A stretch of DNA of 64,000 nucleotides from Trichocoleus sp. FACHB-40 (lineage in GTDB: Bacteria > Cyanobacteriota > Cyanobacteriia > Cyanobacteriales > FACHB-T130), in contig NZ_JACJPF010000041.1 in the NCBI RefSeq assembly GCF_014695915.1, positions 165,097 to 229,096 on the forward strand, written 5' to 3'. Shown in pieces: positions 35,169 through 45,220 of this stretch (within the stretch, counting starts at the first letter, position 1; the number at the start of each line of letters is the position of its first letter). Both the position numbers and the translations under genes were made by a program. Under the pieces are notes generated by a model. The model made no database searches and was not told the DNA's origin. It worked only from the letters and a program-made list of their open reading frames with translations.

Positions 35169-36008
35169 TTACAAAATTTCTTTATTTTTTGTTTTCACTC
35201 GCTGATATAACTCCTCCATCGTTCCAATAAAAGAACTATCTTTCTTCCAAAAAGGCGGGAAATCTCCCTGTTTTTTAATCAAAATCGCTGGCAAACTTGC
35301 TGGCGATACTGCTTCAACAGTTTGCGGTAGTCGCTTAGTTCCTAGCCAAAACTCTCTGGGATTTATCTTTTCAGTAATTTGTACTTTTTCTAGGGGAGTA
35401 TAGTAAGACGCTGTGGATTCTAAAGGAATTTCTTTTGCCGTAAGTTCGGTGGATAAAACTTGTCCTAAAGGAGATTTTGCCAGTTCTGCTTGCAAGGCTT
35501 CTTTAGATAAACCCCTAAGTTCAAATAATAGAAACGGATTGTGGTCTAATTGGGACGCTACCACGTAGTAAACCCCAGCAATGTGTTTACAAGGATTGGC
35601 GTAATCTGGACAGGAACAACTGGTTTTGAAGTCTTTTTTACTGTGAGGTAAAAGATGTAATCCCAAATCAGCAAAAGCCTCTTCAATATTATCAGGAACC
35701 TCATTCATCAGCAGCTTAGAAACAAAGCTGGCTTTTGATGAAATATATTTAATTGCTTTCGACCAGTTAGTCTTATCAATTGGTTTGATTTCGATATTAA
35801 TGCTATATTTTGGTTCTTTATATACTCCAAAATAGGGATTAACTGAACCTCTAACAGTAGCAGTTATTTCGTTCTGGTCTATTTTGTAATTGAGAACTTT
35901 TCCATTATTCGCATAGGAACGTCCGCGTCCTAATCTAGCTGAATCGCTGAAAGATTCTAAGGCTAGAATAAAGCGTTTACCCCACCAGGTACGGCTAAAT
36001 TGCGCCAT
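35169..36008 (-). CDS. SWIM zinc-finger protein, partner of SNF2 ATPase
   Basis: 279 residues. The SWIM motif CxC..CxH is visible as TSCSCPDYANPCKHIAGVYY at about 130-148. The N-terminus FSRTWWGKRFI..LGRGRSYANNGKV is typical of bacterial proteins encoded beside SNF2-family helicases. SWIM domains are thought to bind DNA or protein. It starts 6 bp after the SNF2 stop codon, so the two are almost certainly cotranscribed. Confidence 0.9.
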   Translation of the reverse strand: MAQFSRTWWGKRFILALESFSDSARLGRGRSYANNGKVLNYKIDQNEITATVRGSVNPYFGVYKEPKYSINIEIKPIDKTNWSKAIKYISSKASFVSKLLMNEVPDNIEEAFADLGLHLLPHSKKDFKTSCSCPDYANPCKHIAGVYYVVASQLDHNPFLLFELRGLSKEALQAELAKSPLGQVLSTELTAKEIPLESTASYYTPLEKVQITEKINPREFWLGTKRLPQTVEAVSPASLPAILIKKQGDFPPFWKKDSSFIGTMEELYQRVKTKNKEIL

Positions 36009-36014
36009 GATAGT

Positions 36015-39000
36015 TTACTCCAAAATTGCGGCTTTATTGAGTGAAATCAGTTGTTTAAAAGCTTCATTATCAAGTTCTGTAAGCCAAGCTTCATCAGCAC
36101 CAACCACAGCAGATGACAACTTTTTCTTATCTTCAATCATTTTATCGATGCGTTCTTCTAAGGTACCGATAGCAACGAATTTGTGAACAAACACATTTTT
36201 CTTTTGACCGATACGAAAAGCTCTATCTGTGGCTTGGTCTTCGACTGCTGGGTTCCACCACCGATCAAAGTGGAAAACGTGATTAGCTTTAGTAAGGGTA
36301 ATGCCAACGCCACCAGCTTTTAAGGAGAGAATAAATACCGATGGTTCAGTTTCGGGATTTTGAAACTCAGCTATCATTTGCTCTCGCTTGTTGCGGTTGG
36401 TGCCTCCATGAATGTAATAGGTGTTGTAGTGACAAGTGTGTTTCAAATATTTCTCTAGAGAGTCGCAAACTTCTTTAAATTGGCTAAAGATTAACATACT
36501 TTCGCCTTCAGAAATGGCTTCTTCGGCCATTTCTGCTAGACGGCTAAGTTTATGCGATCGCTCAACTGAAAACTCGCTTCCATCCTGTAAAAATTGCGCT
36601 GGATGATTGCAAATTTGTTTTAGCCTCAGTAAGGTTGACAAAATTAACCCTTTGCGCTGAATTCCTTCAGAATTATTAATTTTTTCGCTTACATCCTTAA
36701 CAACTGCCTCGTACAGCGAAGCTTGTTCTTTAGTTAAATTACAATATAATTTTTGTTCAACCTTGTCCGGCAAATCGTTAATAATTGATTGGTCAGTCTT
36801 CACCCGGCGTAGAATAAAAGGTTCTACCAACTTTTTCAAGGTCGTAGACTTCACCTTATTATTATCTTTTTGGATTGGAATTTCAAAGGACTTGCGAAAC
36901 TGTGCTTCTTTACCCAAATAACCAGGATTAAGAAAGTTAAAAATCGACCACAAATCTAGCAATCGGTTTTCTACTGGCGTTCCCGTCAAAGCTAATCGAT
37001 GTGTAGCTGGCAACTTTAAAATTGCCTTAGTTTGAGCAGCTTTAGGATTTTTAATATTTTGCGCCTCATCCAACACCAATCGATGCCACTTCACACTTTC
37101 CAAAAGTTTTTCATCTTTGCGAGCCAAAGTAAATGAAGTTATAACAACATCGTGGTTTAGAGAAGCGGCTTTAAACTCCGCTACTTGCTGAATACGGCTA
37201 CTACCATGATGCACCATTGCTTGAAGATGCGGAGCAAACTTTTCAATTTCTTTTTGCCAGTTTCCGACAACTGACGTAGGTGCAATTAATAAAGTTGGTA
37301 AAATTGATGGTGTTGATTCTTTTTCATTCACCAATCTAGCAATCACCTGAACCGACTTTCCCAGTCCCATATCATCTGCAAGACAACCATTTAAACCCAG
37401 GTTTTCCAGATATTGCAACCAGGACACGCCTCGCTTTTGATATTCCCGTAAATTTCCCTGCAACTGCGGCGGATTTTCAATTGGTTCCAGTTTGCTTTTA
37501 TCCTGCAACTTTGCCATCATTTCCGCCAAAGTCTGGTCATGTTCTACTTCTAATTCATTTTCTGATTCTGCGGCTAGTTTCATCAAATCTGTCAGCGTCA
37601 TTTCTGGCTGATCTTTGGCATTATTTTGCCAGAATTCCAGCATTTGCTGCATTTTTTCTTGGTCTAACTCTATCCACTGACCGCGAAATTGCACCAGGGG
37701 ACTTTTGGCATTTACAAGTTGCTGCCATTCTTTTTCTGTAACAGTTTGACCGCCGATTGCTAGTTCGTATTGATATTGCACAATCGAGTCTAAACTGAAG
37801 TATCCTTTACTAGCAGCTTTAGTTTGACCTTTGGGACGAGAGGAAGCTTTCAGGCGAATTTTAGCTTTGCGACGACCTTCTGGTGTCCACCAAGCGGGAA
37901 CGATGACTTTGTAACCGGAATCTTCTAATACCCAGGCGCTTTCTTTGAGAAATTCAAAGGCTTCTACTAAATTTAGTGGTAAACCTATAGGTTGGTCAGT
38001 TTCCAATCCCTGCCAAAGTTTGGGATACATCCGCGCTGCATATCCCAGATTCAACAACAGGTTATTTTCAAAATCCTTGCCAAAATATTTTTGTAGGTCT
38101 TTTTTTTGTTTCTGACCCAGTTGCCAATATTCAGCTAAGGAAAGTTTTAAAGAGGGGTCTTGTTTAGCTGTAGCCAAAAATTCAATTTGCCAGTTATCTA
38201 CATTATCAGCAGTGGCTTCTTTTAACTGGAAGCAGAGGTAAAAATTACCTGGATTTTGGCTGCGGGTTAATTTATCTTTCCAAGCGTACCATTGTTTATA
38301 TTCTTCTAGTGCTTGGTCGCTAGTTTGTGGGTTTTTTCTGTCTGGATAAACGCAACCGTAGAGGATGGTGTCTGTAATCTGTTGATCGAATTTGGCAGTG
38401 GAGGGTGTATGGGTGACGATTTCATTTAGCAGACATTCGGAAAACTTGCGGAGAAAAGTTTCTTTTGAATAAAATTCAACTGTTGTGCTGAAGTTGGCAG
38501 AACCAGCAGCGCAAACTAAAGGCATATAGTCCACAAATTTTTGAATTAATAACTCGTATTTTTCTGAGATAATTTCCCAACCTGAATAAATTTCAAAAGT
38601 ATTTGCTTGTTTCCGCTTTCCTTTCGTTGCGGCAGGCAGTTCGCGATATTTAAGTGCAGGAATATATTGGTCTTTGAGGATAATTTCTTTAAATGATTGG
38701 GTGTAGTGATACCAAAATAACAGGTCTGAGCCAATGATGACTTCTGAGGAATTATGTAAAGCTAAAAAGTGAATATCATTTATTATTTTGATAATATTGC
38801 TTACCCTATCATAGCTAGAAGTGCCAGTTTTTAAGATGGTATTTACTTCATAAGCATCAACTTCCCAATAGAGAAAGCATTCATAGTCTTCTTCAACTTC
38901 AGCTTCTAAATATTTTGTTAATTCAGGAGATGGTAAAGGTTGGTTATTGGCGGTGGGAAAGGCAAAATATTGGGGAGAAATATTTTCGCTAATCTTATGT

Positions 39001-39197
39001 CTGGATGCTGCTGTGATGCCTAGTTCACTACTGAGGAAGGCTTCTAAGTCGGATTCGCGAAGATGATAGGGATGAATTGGGTGTTTGGCGTTGCGGCGTT
39101 TTGGGACAACGGGAGTTTCTACCCACAGGTAAAATGCACCAGTTTGGATGAAGCTAGCTTCTGCCTTGGGAATCCATGTGCCGTGGAGGATTTTCAT
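36015..39197 (-). CDS. SNF2-family DEAD-like ATPase/helicase
   Basis: 1060 residues. The first ~550 residues form the SNF2-associated bacterial region (DUF3670-like). The ATPase core follows: LADDMGLGKSVQVIA (Walker A), LIAPTSVVGNWQKEI, VVITSFTLARKD, LVLDEAQNIKNPKAAQ (DEAQ box), ALTGTPVENRLLDLWSIFNF. The C-terminal helicase half has MLIFSQFKEVCDSLEKYL, LSLKAGGVGITLTKANHVFH and DQATDRAFRIGQKKNVFVHK. The catalytic motifs look intact. It probably remodels protein-DNA complexes; the client is unknown. Start ATG 39195-39197. Confidence 0.94.
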   Translation of the reverse strand: MKILHGTWIPKAEASFIQTGAFYLWVETPVVPKRRNAKHPIHPYHLRESDLEAFLSSELGITAASRHKISENISPQYFAFPTANNQPLPSPELTKYLEAEVEEDYECFLYWEVDAYEVNTILKTGTSSYDRVSNIIKIINDIHFLALHNSSEVIIGSDLLFWYHYTQSFKEIILKDQYIPALKYRELPAATKGKRKQANTFEIYSGWEIISEKYELLIQKFVDYMPLVCAAGSANFSTTVEFYSKETFLRKFSECLLNEIVTHTPSTAKFDQQITDTILYGCVYPDRKNPQTSDQALEEYKQWYAWKDKLTRSQNPGNFYLCFQLKEATADNVDNWQIEFLATAKQDPSLKLSLAEYWQLGQKQKKDLQKYFGKDFENNLLLNLGYAARMYPKLWQGLETDQPIGLPLNLVEAFEFLKESAWVLEDSGYKVIVPAWWTPEGRRKAKIRLKASSRPKGQTKAASKGYFSLDSIVQYQYELAIGGQTVTEKEWQQLVNAKSPLVQFRGQWIELDQEKMQQMLEFWQNNAKDQPEMTLTDLMKLAAESENELEVEHDQTLAEMMAKLQDKSKLEPIENPPQLQGNLREYQKRGVSWLQYLENLGLNGCLADDMGLGKSVQVIARLVNEKESTPSILPTLLIAPTSVVGNWQKEIEKFAPHLQAMVHHGSSRIQQVAEFKAASLNHDVVITSFTLARKDEKLLESVKWHRLVLDEAQNIKNPKAAQTKAILKLPATHRLALTGTPVENRLLDLWSIFNFLNPGYLGKEAQFRKSFEIPIQKDNNKVKSTTLKKLVEPFILRRVKTDQSIINDLPDKVEQKLYCNLTKEQASLYEAVVKDVSEKINNSEGIQRKGLILSTLLRLKQICNHPAQFLQDGSEFSVERSHKLSRLAEMAEEAISEGESMLIFSQFKEVCDSLEKYLKHTCHYNTYYIHGGTNRNKREQMIAEFQNPETEPSVFILSLKAGGVGITLTKANHVFHFDRWWNPAVEDQATDRAFRIGQKKNVFVHKFVAIGTLEERIDKMIEDKKKLSSAVVGADEAWLTELDNEAFKQLISLNKAAILE

Positions 39198-39325
39198 AGG
39201 TAGATGCGGGGTGAGTTTGATGGAATTTTAGCGGGTTAACAGAGCAATTCCTAGCGAGATTGCTATTCTAATCATTAAAAAATGTAACAATTAAAGCAAA
39301 AGTCGTTTAAAAAAGCTGAGTTCTA

Positions 39326-39436
39326 ATGAAAGACAAAGATTATTCTTGGAAAGGTAGCCCAAATGCCGGATTTGTACTGACTATCTTGGCGGTGATAGGT
39401 GCTTTAGCAGTCATACTGGTAGGCTTTAGCGGCTAG
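39326..39436 (+). CDS. 36-residue single-span membrane protein
   Basis: The frame encodes MKDKDYSWKGSPNAG followed by a hydrophobic segment (FVLTILAVIGALAVILVGF) and SG. A charged N-terminus with one membrane span is typical of small photosynthetic or NDH-1 subunits, but I do not recognise it as any named Psb, Pet, Psa or Ndh protein. It is too short for standard calling. The upstream spacing is poor for a Shine-Dalgarno (AAAAAGCTGAG). It diverges from the SNF2 gene. Confidence 0.55.
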   Translation: MKDKDYSWKGSPNAGFVLTILAVIGALAVILVGFSG

Positions 39437-39541
39437 TTGTCTTTAAAGTCCCCTCATGTCCGCAGCAATAAAAGTTTTTCCCGATTTGTCCGCCACTGGC
39501 GGGGAGTTGGGGCAGCAAAAGGCAAAAATTAAGGTGTAGGA

Positions 39542-39576
39542 GAGGGAGGGGATAGCGATCGCTTATCCCCTCCCTC
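39542..39576. repeat. Perfect hairpin centred on a HIP1 octamer
   Basis: GAGGGAGGGGATA (39542-39554) and TATCCCCTCCCTC (39564-39576) flank GCGATCGC. The 13-bp arms are perfect; no T-tract follows. Confidence 0.75.
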
Positions 39577-39635
39577 GCTGAACTTGCTTATAAATATAAA
39601 TCTGTTCGCCACTCTAGTCCAGGTGGCGTACCCCC

Positions 39636-39670
39636 AAAAATAAAAACGCCCAACAAGAACTTGAGGGCGT
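39636..39670 (-). terminator. Minus-strand terminator-like hairpin, orphan
   Basis: Read on the minus strand: ACGCCC (39665-39670), an inner CAAG/CTTG pairing, then GGGCGT (39646-39651) and TTTTTATTTTT. No annotated minus gene ends nearby; the STAND gene stops 900 bp to the right. Confidence 0.55.
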
Positions 39671-40207
39671 CGATCATCAGGGTGCATCTACTAAATTAAC
39701 TATAACCTCTCTGAGGGGTCACACCCCCCACCCCACTATATTTGTAACAAAACTTAATATATCGCTGATAGTGGCTGCCGCTGGTAAGATTCCCGTTTGG
39801 TATCTAGCGGCTAGGGAAACCATCCTTTGTCTAAATTTCCGCTGATAACGCGATCGCTTTAAACGCTAGATAGAAGCAAAAAAAATCAAACTCTACTACT
39901 ATCTTTGCGTTATAAGAGCGTTTAATTCTTTGGCCGAAGTTTTTTCTGTTTCTGTTCAGGTCAGTCATTATCGTTCTCATTCACGCCTATTTCTATTCGC
40001 CAAGCACTATCAAGCATAATTTTAAAATCTGATCTATACTGATTCCTCAGTGTATCTAAGTCATTAACTGATAAACCTTATCCAATCGGGTGATGACAAC
40101 AGGAGACGGCTAGAGAAAAATGAGTAATAACCGTCAGTAATGACTCTAAAAAAGCGTACTTTTTAAACGGAGTAGCGTGTATCTTTTAGTTCGAGAGGTG
40201 ACAGGTA

Positions 40208-40432
40208 ATGTCCTTACTTTTTCTGATCCCCTTGGTGATATCGCTAGGTTCAGCCTACCTAGTCTTGGAGAACTCCCATGACGAAATCGCCAAACTCGCT
40301 GCATCAGCAGCGATTGTTAGTCTGATTGTGTGTTTGCTGTTTTCACCGTGGCAACTCCAGCTTTTGCTTCTGATGTGGGTTGTAACCAGCACAAGGCGGT
40401 TTTCCCTGCCAAATCAGAATAAATTTAGGTAA
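40208..40432 (+). CDS. Small two-span membrane protein, hypothetical
   Basis: 74 residues with two hydrophobic segments (LLFLIPLVISLGSAYLVL and AASAAIVSLIVCLLF..LQLLLLMWVV) separated by the charged stretch ENSHDEIAK. It ends in a basic tail (TSTRRFSLPNQNKFR). GAGGT lies 9-13 bases before the ATG, which supports translation. Not recognised; no link to neighbours is visible. Confidence 0.65.
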   Translation: MSLLFLIPLVISLGSAYLVLENSHDEIAKLAASAAIVSLIVCLLFSPWQLQLLLLMWVVTSTRRFSLPNQNKFR

Positions 40433-40548
40433 GACGATAATTTATGACCTTTCTGATTAAGCCAACAAATTAAATCCAGCCCCGGCATTTATTTAGGGCT
40501 GAACTGAGTAACGTTTACACTTACCTATAGGATATAGGTGCGGCGTGG

Positions 40549-40575
40549 GTCTTAATCCCTATTAGGGATTGAAAT
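40549..40575 (-). CRISPR. Single CRISPR-repeat-like sequence (no array)
   Basis: GTCTTAATCCCTATTAGGG followed by ATTGAAAT. The core AATCCCTA-T-TAGGGATT is an 8-bp palindrome, and GGGATTGAAA(C/T) is the usual 3' end of many cyanobacterial repeats. Only one copy was seen, so this is at most a relic or solo repeat. It ends 1 bp from the stop codon of the STAND gene. Confidence 0.4.
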
Positions 40576-40576
40576 A

Positions 40577-43500
40577 TTATTGTGGGGATACAGGAGACTC
40601 AACTGCCCCTAAAGCTTTCAAAGTGGCGATAGTCGCCTCAGTTAAACCACTAACACCAGTAATATTCATTTTTTCATAAGGGCGATCGCTTCTTAGCGTC
40701 TGCAAACACTCACCAGTCTGCATATCCCAAAGCTTAATCGTCTCATCTTTGCTGCCACTGGCTAAAATCTGCCCATCGGGACTGAAAGCAACTGAATATA
40801 CCGCCAAACTATGTCCTGGCAATTTGATACACTTACCTGTTGCCACATCCCAGAGTTTCACCTTGGGGTCAGTGCTACCACAGGCTAGAACACCGTCAGG
40901 GCTGAAAGCCAGCGACCATATTCCATGACTACCTTCTAGCAAAGTTTTTAAGCAGCGACCTGTCACCGCATCCCATAGCTTGATAGTTTCGTCACTGCTG
41001 CTACTAGCCAGAATCTTACCATCGGGACTGAAAGCAACTGAATGTACCCAACTGATATGTTGCTGGCATACATGCAGACATTTGCCTGTTTTCACATCCC
41101 ATAGCCTTACCGTAAAATCTTGAGAACCAGTGGCAAGTGTGGAACCGTCCGGGCTAAAGCTAACTGCATAGACTACATCAGAATGCCCCTGCAAAGTTTT
41201 TAACTCGACACCTGTAGCAACATCCCAAAGCTTCACCTCGCGGTACGAACTAACAGCCAAAGTTTTTCCATCTGGACTGAACGCAACAGACCATACTCCA
41301 TCAATATGCCCTTGAGAAACTCTGATGCAGCGACCTGTGGCTACATCCCAGAAACGTACCGTTTGGTCATAACTAGCACTGACCACAATTTGACCATCAG
41401 GGCTGAAACTAACTGCCAAAATTCCATTACTGTGTCCCAGCAAAGTTTTGATGCAGCGACCTGTGGCCACATCCCAAAGACGTACCTTTTGGTCATAACC
41501 GCCACTAGCCAAAATTTGACCATCCAGACTGAAGCTAATTGACTTTATCCAACTGATACGTCCTTGCAAAGTTTTGATGCAGCGACCTGTGGAGACATCC
41601 CACAGTTTTACAGTTTGGTCTAAACCACCACTGGCAAGGGTGTAACCATGTGGAGAAAAGGCGACTGACCATACCCAACTGGTGTGTCCCTGTAAAGTTC
41701 GGAGACACTCACCAGTGTTAATATCCCACAACTTCACTGTGCGATCGCAACTGCCACTAGCCACTAACACAGGCATCTTCCCTGTGACATCAGATGGACT
41801 AAAGGCAACTGACCATACTCGGTTCCCATGACCTGCCAAAGTTCGTAACTCTCGACCTGTGGCAACATCCCACAAACGTACTGTACAGTCTTCACTACCA
41901 CTAGCTAAGGTGCAACCATCCGAACTAAAAGCAACTGACCATATCCACCAGGTGTGTCCCTGCAAAATTTTGACGCAGCGACCTGTTTTCACATCCCAGC
42001 AACGCACCTTTTTGTCTATGCTGCCACTCGCCAAAATTTTCCCATCCGGACTGAAAGCAACTGACAATACCGCATCGCTATCTTCCTGCAAAGTTCTTAA
42101 CTCTAAACCTGTGGCGACATCCCAAAGTTTCACTGTTTTGTCTACACTGGCACTAGCTAAAATCTGCCCATCTGGACTAAAAGCAACTGTCCAAACCCAA
42201 CTGGTATGTCCCTCTAAAACTTTCAGACATTGACCTCTAGCGACATCCCATAACCTTACAGTATGGTCGTGACTGCCACTGGCTAGTATCTTATGAGGAC
42301 TGAAGGCGACTGATTGTACAGAACCAGTATGCCCATGACAGGCTAAAAGTTGTTGACCATCCGCAACTTGCCACAAGCGAATATCACCATTTGCATCCCC
42401 AGTAGCCAAAATTCCATCCAAACTAAATGCTACCGAGATGATGCTATCTAAGGTTTCAGCAAAAACAGATTTGGATAATTCGCAGTGGGCAAAATTGACT
42501 TGATGCAAATTGATTTTGGTAAGATAAGCCTGCCAAACTGTCAGATGAGAAAAATCAAGTTTGCTTAAATCAATCTGCATTTGATTCAGCAAATTTAGGG
42601 CATTACCTCCGGCATAGCCTGTTTCTCTTGGAGATTTTCCGCGCAGGTTTGATAAAATTTTAAGGAGTTGATTTTTAATATTGTTGTTGCTGCCGATGAG
42701 ATAAAGCAATTTATCGCTAATCGGTTTCAGAATCAGGCGAATTTGAGTATCTCTTACATAGTCTTTTGCTGTAGCTCTGATAAGAGCATGGGTTTGGAAA
42801 AATGAAAGTACCTGAGTAACAATTTCTTCAACAACTTGCTCGATGAATTGCTCAGTCAGATACTCCATTACCACTGGTTGCAGAGTGAAGAGGGAGTTGC
42901 TTTTCTCGACAAGCGATCGCCTGAAAAGCGATTCTAAGGCTTCTAGTAACTTTGCCGGGGATAAAGGCGCAACAATATCCTCTCGCAACTCGGCAAGCGA
43001 AACGGGTTCGCAATTGATTGCTAACCAGTACATTATTTGCTTTTCTAAATCTGACAGGCGGTTAATCTGCTGGTCTAATAAATCTCGAATATCGCCAAAA
43101 ACGGTTGTGCCTTGAGCGAGAAATTGTGATATATTGCTATTAAATAATTCTTGGACTGTGGTGGCAATAATTTTTAAAGCTAAGGGATTGCCTGCGTAGC
43201 GGTTAATAAGTTCTTGCCAGTCAGATTCTGAGCCGAAAAAGAAATTATTAGCTTTCAATATATCTCGTCCTGCAACTTGATTTAAACCTGATAATTGCAA
43301 AGAGCGAACAGGTAATCCTCCTTCTAAGGCGGCAACTTCTCTAGGTTTTTCCCGGCTAGTAAGAATTAAACAACTCTGATGAGCGGCTTCCCCTACTCGT
43401 CGGAATAATTCACCGTAATCTTCATATCCTTCTCGATAGTATCCAGCACAATTACCGCTGCATAAAAGAGATTCAGCATTATCTAAAACTAACAAGCAAC

Positions 43501-44143
43501 GTGAAGAACGTAAATAATCAATGAGGCGAGAAATTAGAGCGCTAATATTTTCTGGTAAATGGGTTTCTTGATGATTGGAGAAAAACTCAATCAGGTGGGA
43601 AAGAATTTCTTTGAGGGGTGGGGCATTACGAAGCGATCGCCAAATGACATACTCGAAATTATCCTGAATTTGTTCGGCTAATTTCACCGAAACGGCAGTT
43701 TTACCAACTCCCCCCATTCCCAGGATGGTGACAAGTCGGCAGTGGTGGCTCAAAATCCAGTATTCTAGTTTTGCAAGTTCATCCTCGCGTCCGTAAAAAA
43801 CCGAGACATCAATCGCTTCTCCCCAACAAGAGCGAGTTTTAGGGGGATTTTTGGACGTTGATTCAATCTCTGGTTTAGGTCGGCAATAATCAGATTTATC
43901 TAGCGCCAGATTAAAGGCTCGAAAAAAAAGAGCGAGTGTCTGCTTATCGACACCTTCATCACGAGCAAGAACCTTCGCAACAGTAAAGGGAGCCAGTTGA
44001 GTGCGATCGCTTAATTCTTCAAGAGTATACTTGTCTCCAGCATTTTCCAGAATTTCCGCCTGATGTCTTGCATCTTGCAGCTTCTTCAAGCCTTGGAGAG
44101 TAAGGATAACACCGCGCTGGCGTTTTTGCTTATAGCGATCCAT
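40577..44143 (-). CDS. STAND NTPase: N-terminal helix-turn-helix, NB-ARC, 14 WD40 repeats
   Basis: 1188 residues. The N-terminal ~90 residues have a helix-turn-helix-like stretch ([21 protein letters not shown]). An NB-ARC-type NTPase lies at about 110-420: [13 protein letters not shown]-loop [15 protein letters not shown], Walker [27 protein letters not shown] and [11 protein letters not shown] winged-helix and helical region follows, then a short pentapeptide-like linker ([20 protein letters not shown]). Fourteen WD40 repeats to the C-terminus should form two seven-blade propellers. The sixth blade carries a small insertion ([12 protein letters not shown]) that looks like a translated dispersed repeat. 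Such proteins act as signal-sensing switches; related STAND proteins serve in antiviral defence. The ligand is unknown. Confidence 0.93.
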   Translation of the reverse strand: MDRYKQKRQRGVILTLQGLKKLQDARHQAEILENAGDKYTLEELSDRTQLAPFTVAKVLARDEGVDKQTLALFFRAFNLALDKSDYCRPKPEIESTSKNPPKTRSCWGEAIDVSVFYGREDELAKLEYWILSHHCRLVTILGMGGVGKTAVSVKLAEQIQDNFEYVIWRSLRNAPPLKEILSHLIEFFSNHQETHLPENISALISRLIDYLRSSRCLLVLDNAESLLCSGNCAGYYREGYEDYGELFRRVGEAAHQSCLILTSREKPREVAALEGGLPVRSLQLSGLNQVAGRDILKANNFFFGSESDWQELINRYAGNPLALKIIATTVQELFNSNISQFLAQGTTVFGDIRDLLDQQINRLSDLEKQIMYWLAINCEPVSLAELREDIVAPLSPAKLLEALESLFRRSLVEKSNSLFTLQPVVMEYLTEQFIEQVVEEIVTQVLSFFQTHALIRATAKDYVRDTQIRLILKPISDKLLYLIGSNNNIKNQLLKILSNLRGKSPRETGYAGGNALNLLNQMQIDLSKLDFSHLTVWQAYLTKINLHQVNFAHCELSKSVFAETLDSIISVAFSLDGILATGDANGDIRLWQVADGQQLLACHGHTGSVQSVAFSPHKILASGSHDHTVRLWDVARGQCLKVLEGHTSWVWTVAFSPDGQILASASVDKTVKLWDVATGLELRTLQEDSDAVLSVAFSPDGKILASGSIDKKVRCWDVKTGRCVKILQGHTWWIWSVAFSSDGCTLASGSEDCTVRLWDVATGRELRTLAGHGNRVWSVAFSPSDVTGKMPVLVASGSCDRTVKLWDINTGECLRTLQGHTSWVWSVAFSPHGYTLASGGLDQTVKLWDVSTGRCIKTLQGRISWIKSISFSLDGQILASGGYDQKVRLWDVATGRCIKTLLGHSNGILAVSFSPDGQIVVSASYDQTVRFWDVATGRCIRVSQGHIDGVWSVAFSPDGKTLAVSSYREVKLWDVATGVELKTLQGHSDVVYAVSFSPDGSTLATGSQDFTVRLWDVKTGKCLHVCQQHISWVHSVAFSPDGKILASSSSDETIKLWDAVTGRCLKTLLEGSHGIWSLAFSPDGVLACGSTDPKVKLWDVATGKCIKLPGHSLAVYSVAFSPDGQILASGSKDETIKLWDMQTGECLQTLRSDRPYEKMNITGVSGLTEATIATLKALGAVESPVSPQ

Positions 44144-44263
44144 ACCTCATTAGGGGGTTAGAGACTTAAGTTAGTGCTTAACACCTTTAACTTTACTGGC
44201 GAAACCTGATTGATGGTGACATCTTGGAATCAGGTTCTCAATGTTGAGCTAAAGGAGAAAATT

Positions 44264-45001
44264 ATGAACCCGACAGCAACTATACTTGAGCCGAACGAGC
44301 AAAAAACTCAGATAATCAATCCTATTGAGCGTCCTCAGATTACTCAAGAGCTTTCCGAAAACATCATTTTAACCACAGTAGACGATTTGTATAATTGGGC
44401 TAGACTTTCCAGTTTGTGGCCTCTGATGTTTGGGACTGCTTGCTGCTTTATTGAGATGGCTGCTTTTTTCGCAGCACGGTTTGACTTCGAGCGTTTTGGC
44501 TTCAAACCTTGGCCCAGTCCTCGCCATGCTGATGTTATTATCACTGCTGGCACCATCACAATGAAAATGGCACCCGCCTTGGTACGCCTCTACGAACAAA
44601 TGCCAGAACCCAAGTATGTAATCGCGATGGGTGCTTGCACAATCACTGGGGGAATGTTCAGCAGCGACTCACCGACAGCGGTGCGAGGCGTGGACAAGTT
44701 AATTCCGGTAGATGTATATTTACCTGGTTGTCCTCCCAGACCAGAGGCAATTATTGATGCCATCATCAAACTGCGTAAGAAAGTAGCGCAAGAATCGATA
44801 CAGGAGCAAGGTGCATTTTCTCAAAGTCATCGCTACTACAGCATTACTCACAAAATGAAGCCTGCGCCACCGCTTTACTCTGGGGAATATTTAGAGTCGT
44901 CCTCTCGGAATAATCCACCCGAAGAATTAGCCAAAATGATAAAAGAGGCATCTTCTGTGATGTTTCCATCACTCCCAGAAAAGAATCAATCACAAATCTG
45001 A
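44264..45001 (+). CDS. ndhK: NdhK-like NAD(P)H dehydrogenase-1 subunit, stand-alone paralogue
   Basis: 245 residues. NdhK/NuoB carries iron-sulfur cluster N2 in the peripheral arm of NDH-1. The four Cys ligands are present: [16 protein letters not shown] and LPGCPPRP. The usual cyanobacterial ndhC-ndhK-ndhJ order is absent here; the gene stands alone. One otherwise conserved stretch reads [22 protein letters not shown], which differs from the common form, so this is probably a second copy like psbG2 of Synechocystis. The longest frame begins at TTG 44210, but AAAGGAG ends 7 bases before the ATG at 44264, which I take as start. Confidence 0.88.
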   Translation: MNPTATILEPNEQKTQIINPIERPQITQELSENIILTTVDDLYNWARLSSLWPLMFGTACCFIEMAAFFAARFDFERFGFKPWPSPRHADVIITAGTITMKMAPALVRLYEQMPEPKYVIAMGACTITGGMFSSDSPTAVRGVDKLIPVDVYLPGCPPRPEAIIDAIIKLRKKVAQESIQEQGAFSQSHRYYSITHKMKPAPPLYSGEYLESSSRNNPPEELAKMIKEASSVMFPSLPEKNQSQI

Positions 45002-45220
45002 ATTTGTAGGGAATGGGAGCCACCTTCGTGGGCTGTGTTAAAAGCGCACGGAGGTGCGTGGCGTTTGAGGTTCCTCAGCCCTAAAAGCTGGCAAACCGTT
45101 GAAACGGGTTGAAAACTTACTCAGTAAGCTTTAGCTTACTTTAGTTTTTAGCGGGAAATATTATTTCCAGGCTCCTGCCATCAGTGTCAACATACCTTAG
45201 CATTCGATAGGATGGTTTAG
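45002..45220. repeat. Repeat-rich spacer after ndhK
   Basis: A unit GGGAGCCAC..CGTGGCGTTTGAGGT (about 45015-45072) recurs inverted at about 63732-63774. A second unit (45088-45170: ACCGTTGAAACGGGTT hairpin, then AAGCTTTAGCTTACTTTAG) recurs inverted at 3972-4040. Confidence 0.65.

Larger units (their letters stand above)
39198..40576. other. 1.4-kb region with two tiny genes and several hairpins
   Basis: Besides the two small ORFs listed separately it holds a perfect hairpin centred on a HIP1 site (39542-39576), a minus-strand terminator-like hairpin (39636-39670) with no gene upstream, and a CRISPR-repeat-like sequence at its right edge (40549-40575). The rest shows nothing I can name. Confidence 0.6.

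Noticed and set aside
40500..40580. CRISPR array
   Set aside because: Only one repeat-like unit, no spacer series and no cas genes in the window; reported as a solo sequence instead.
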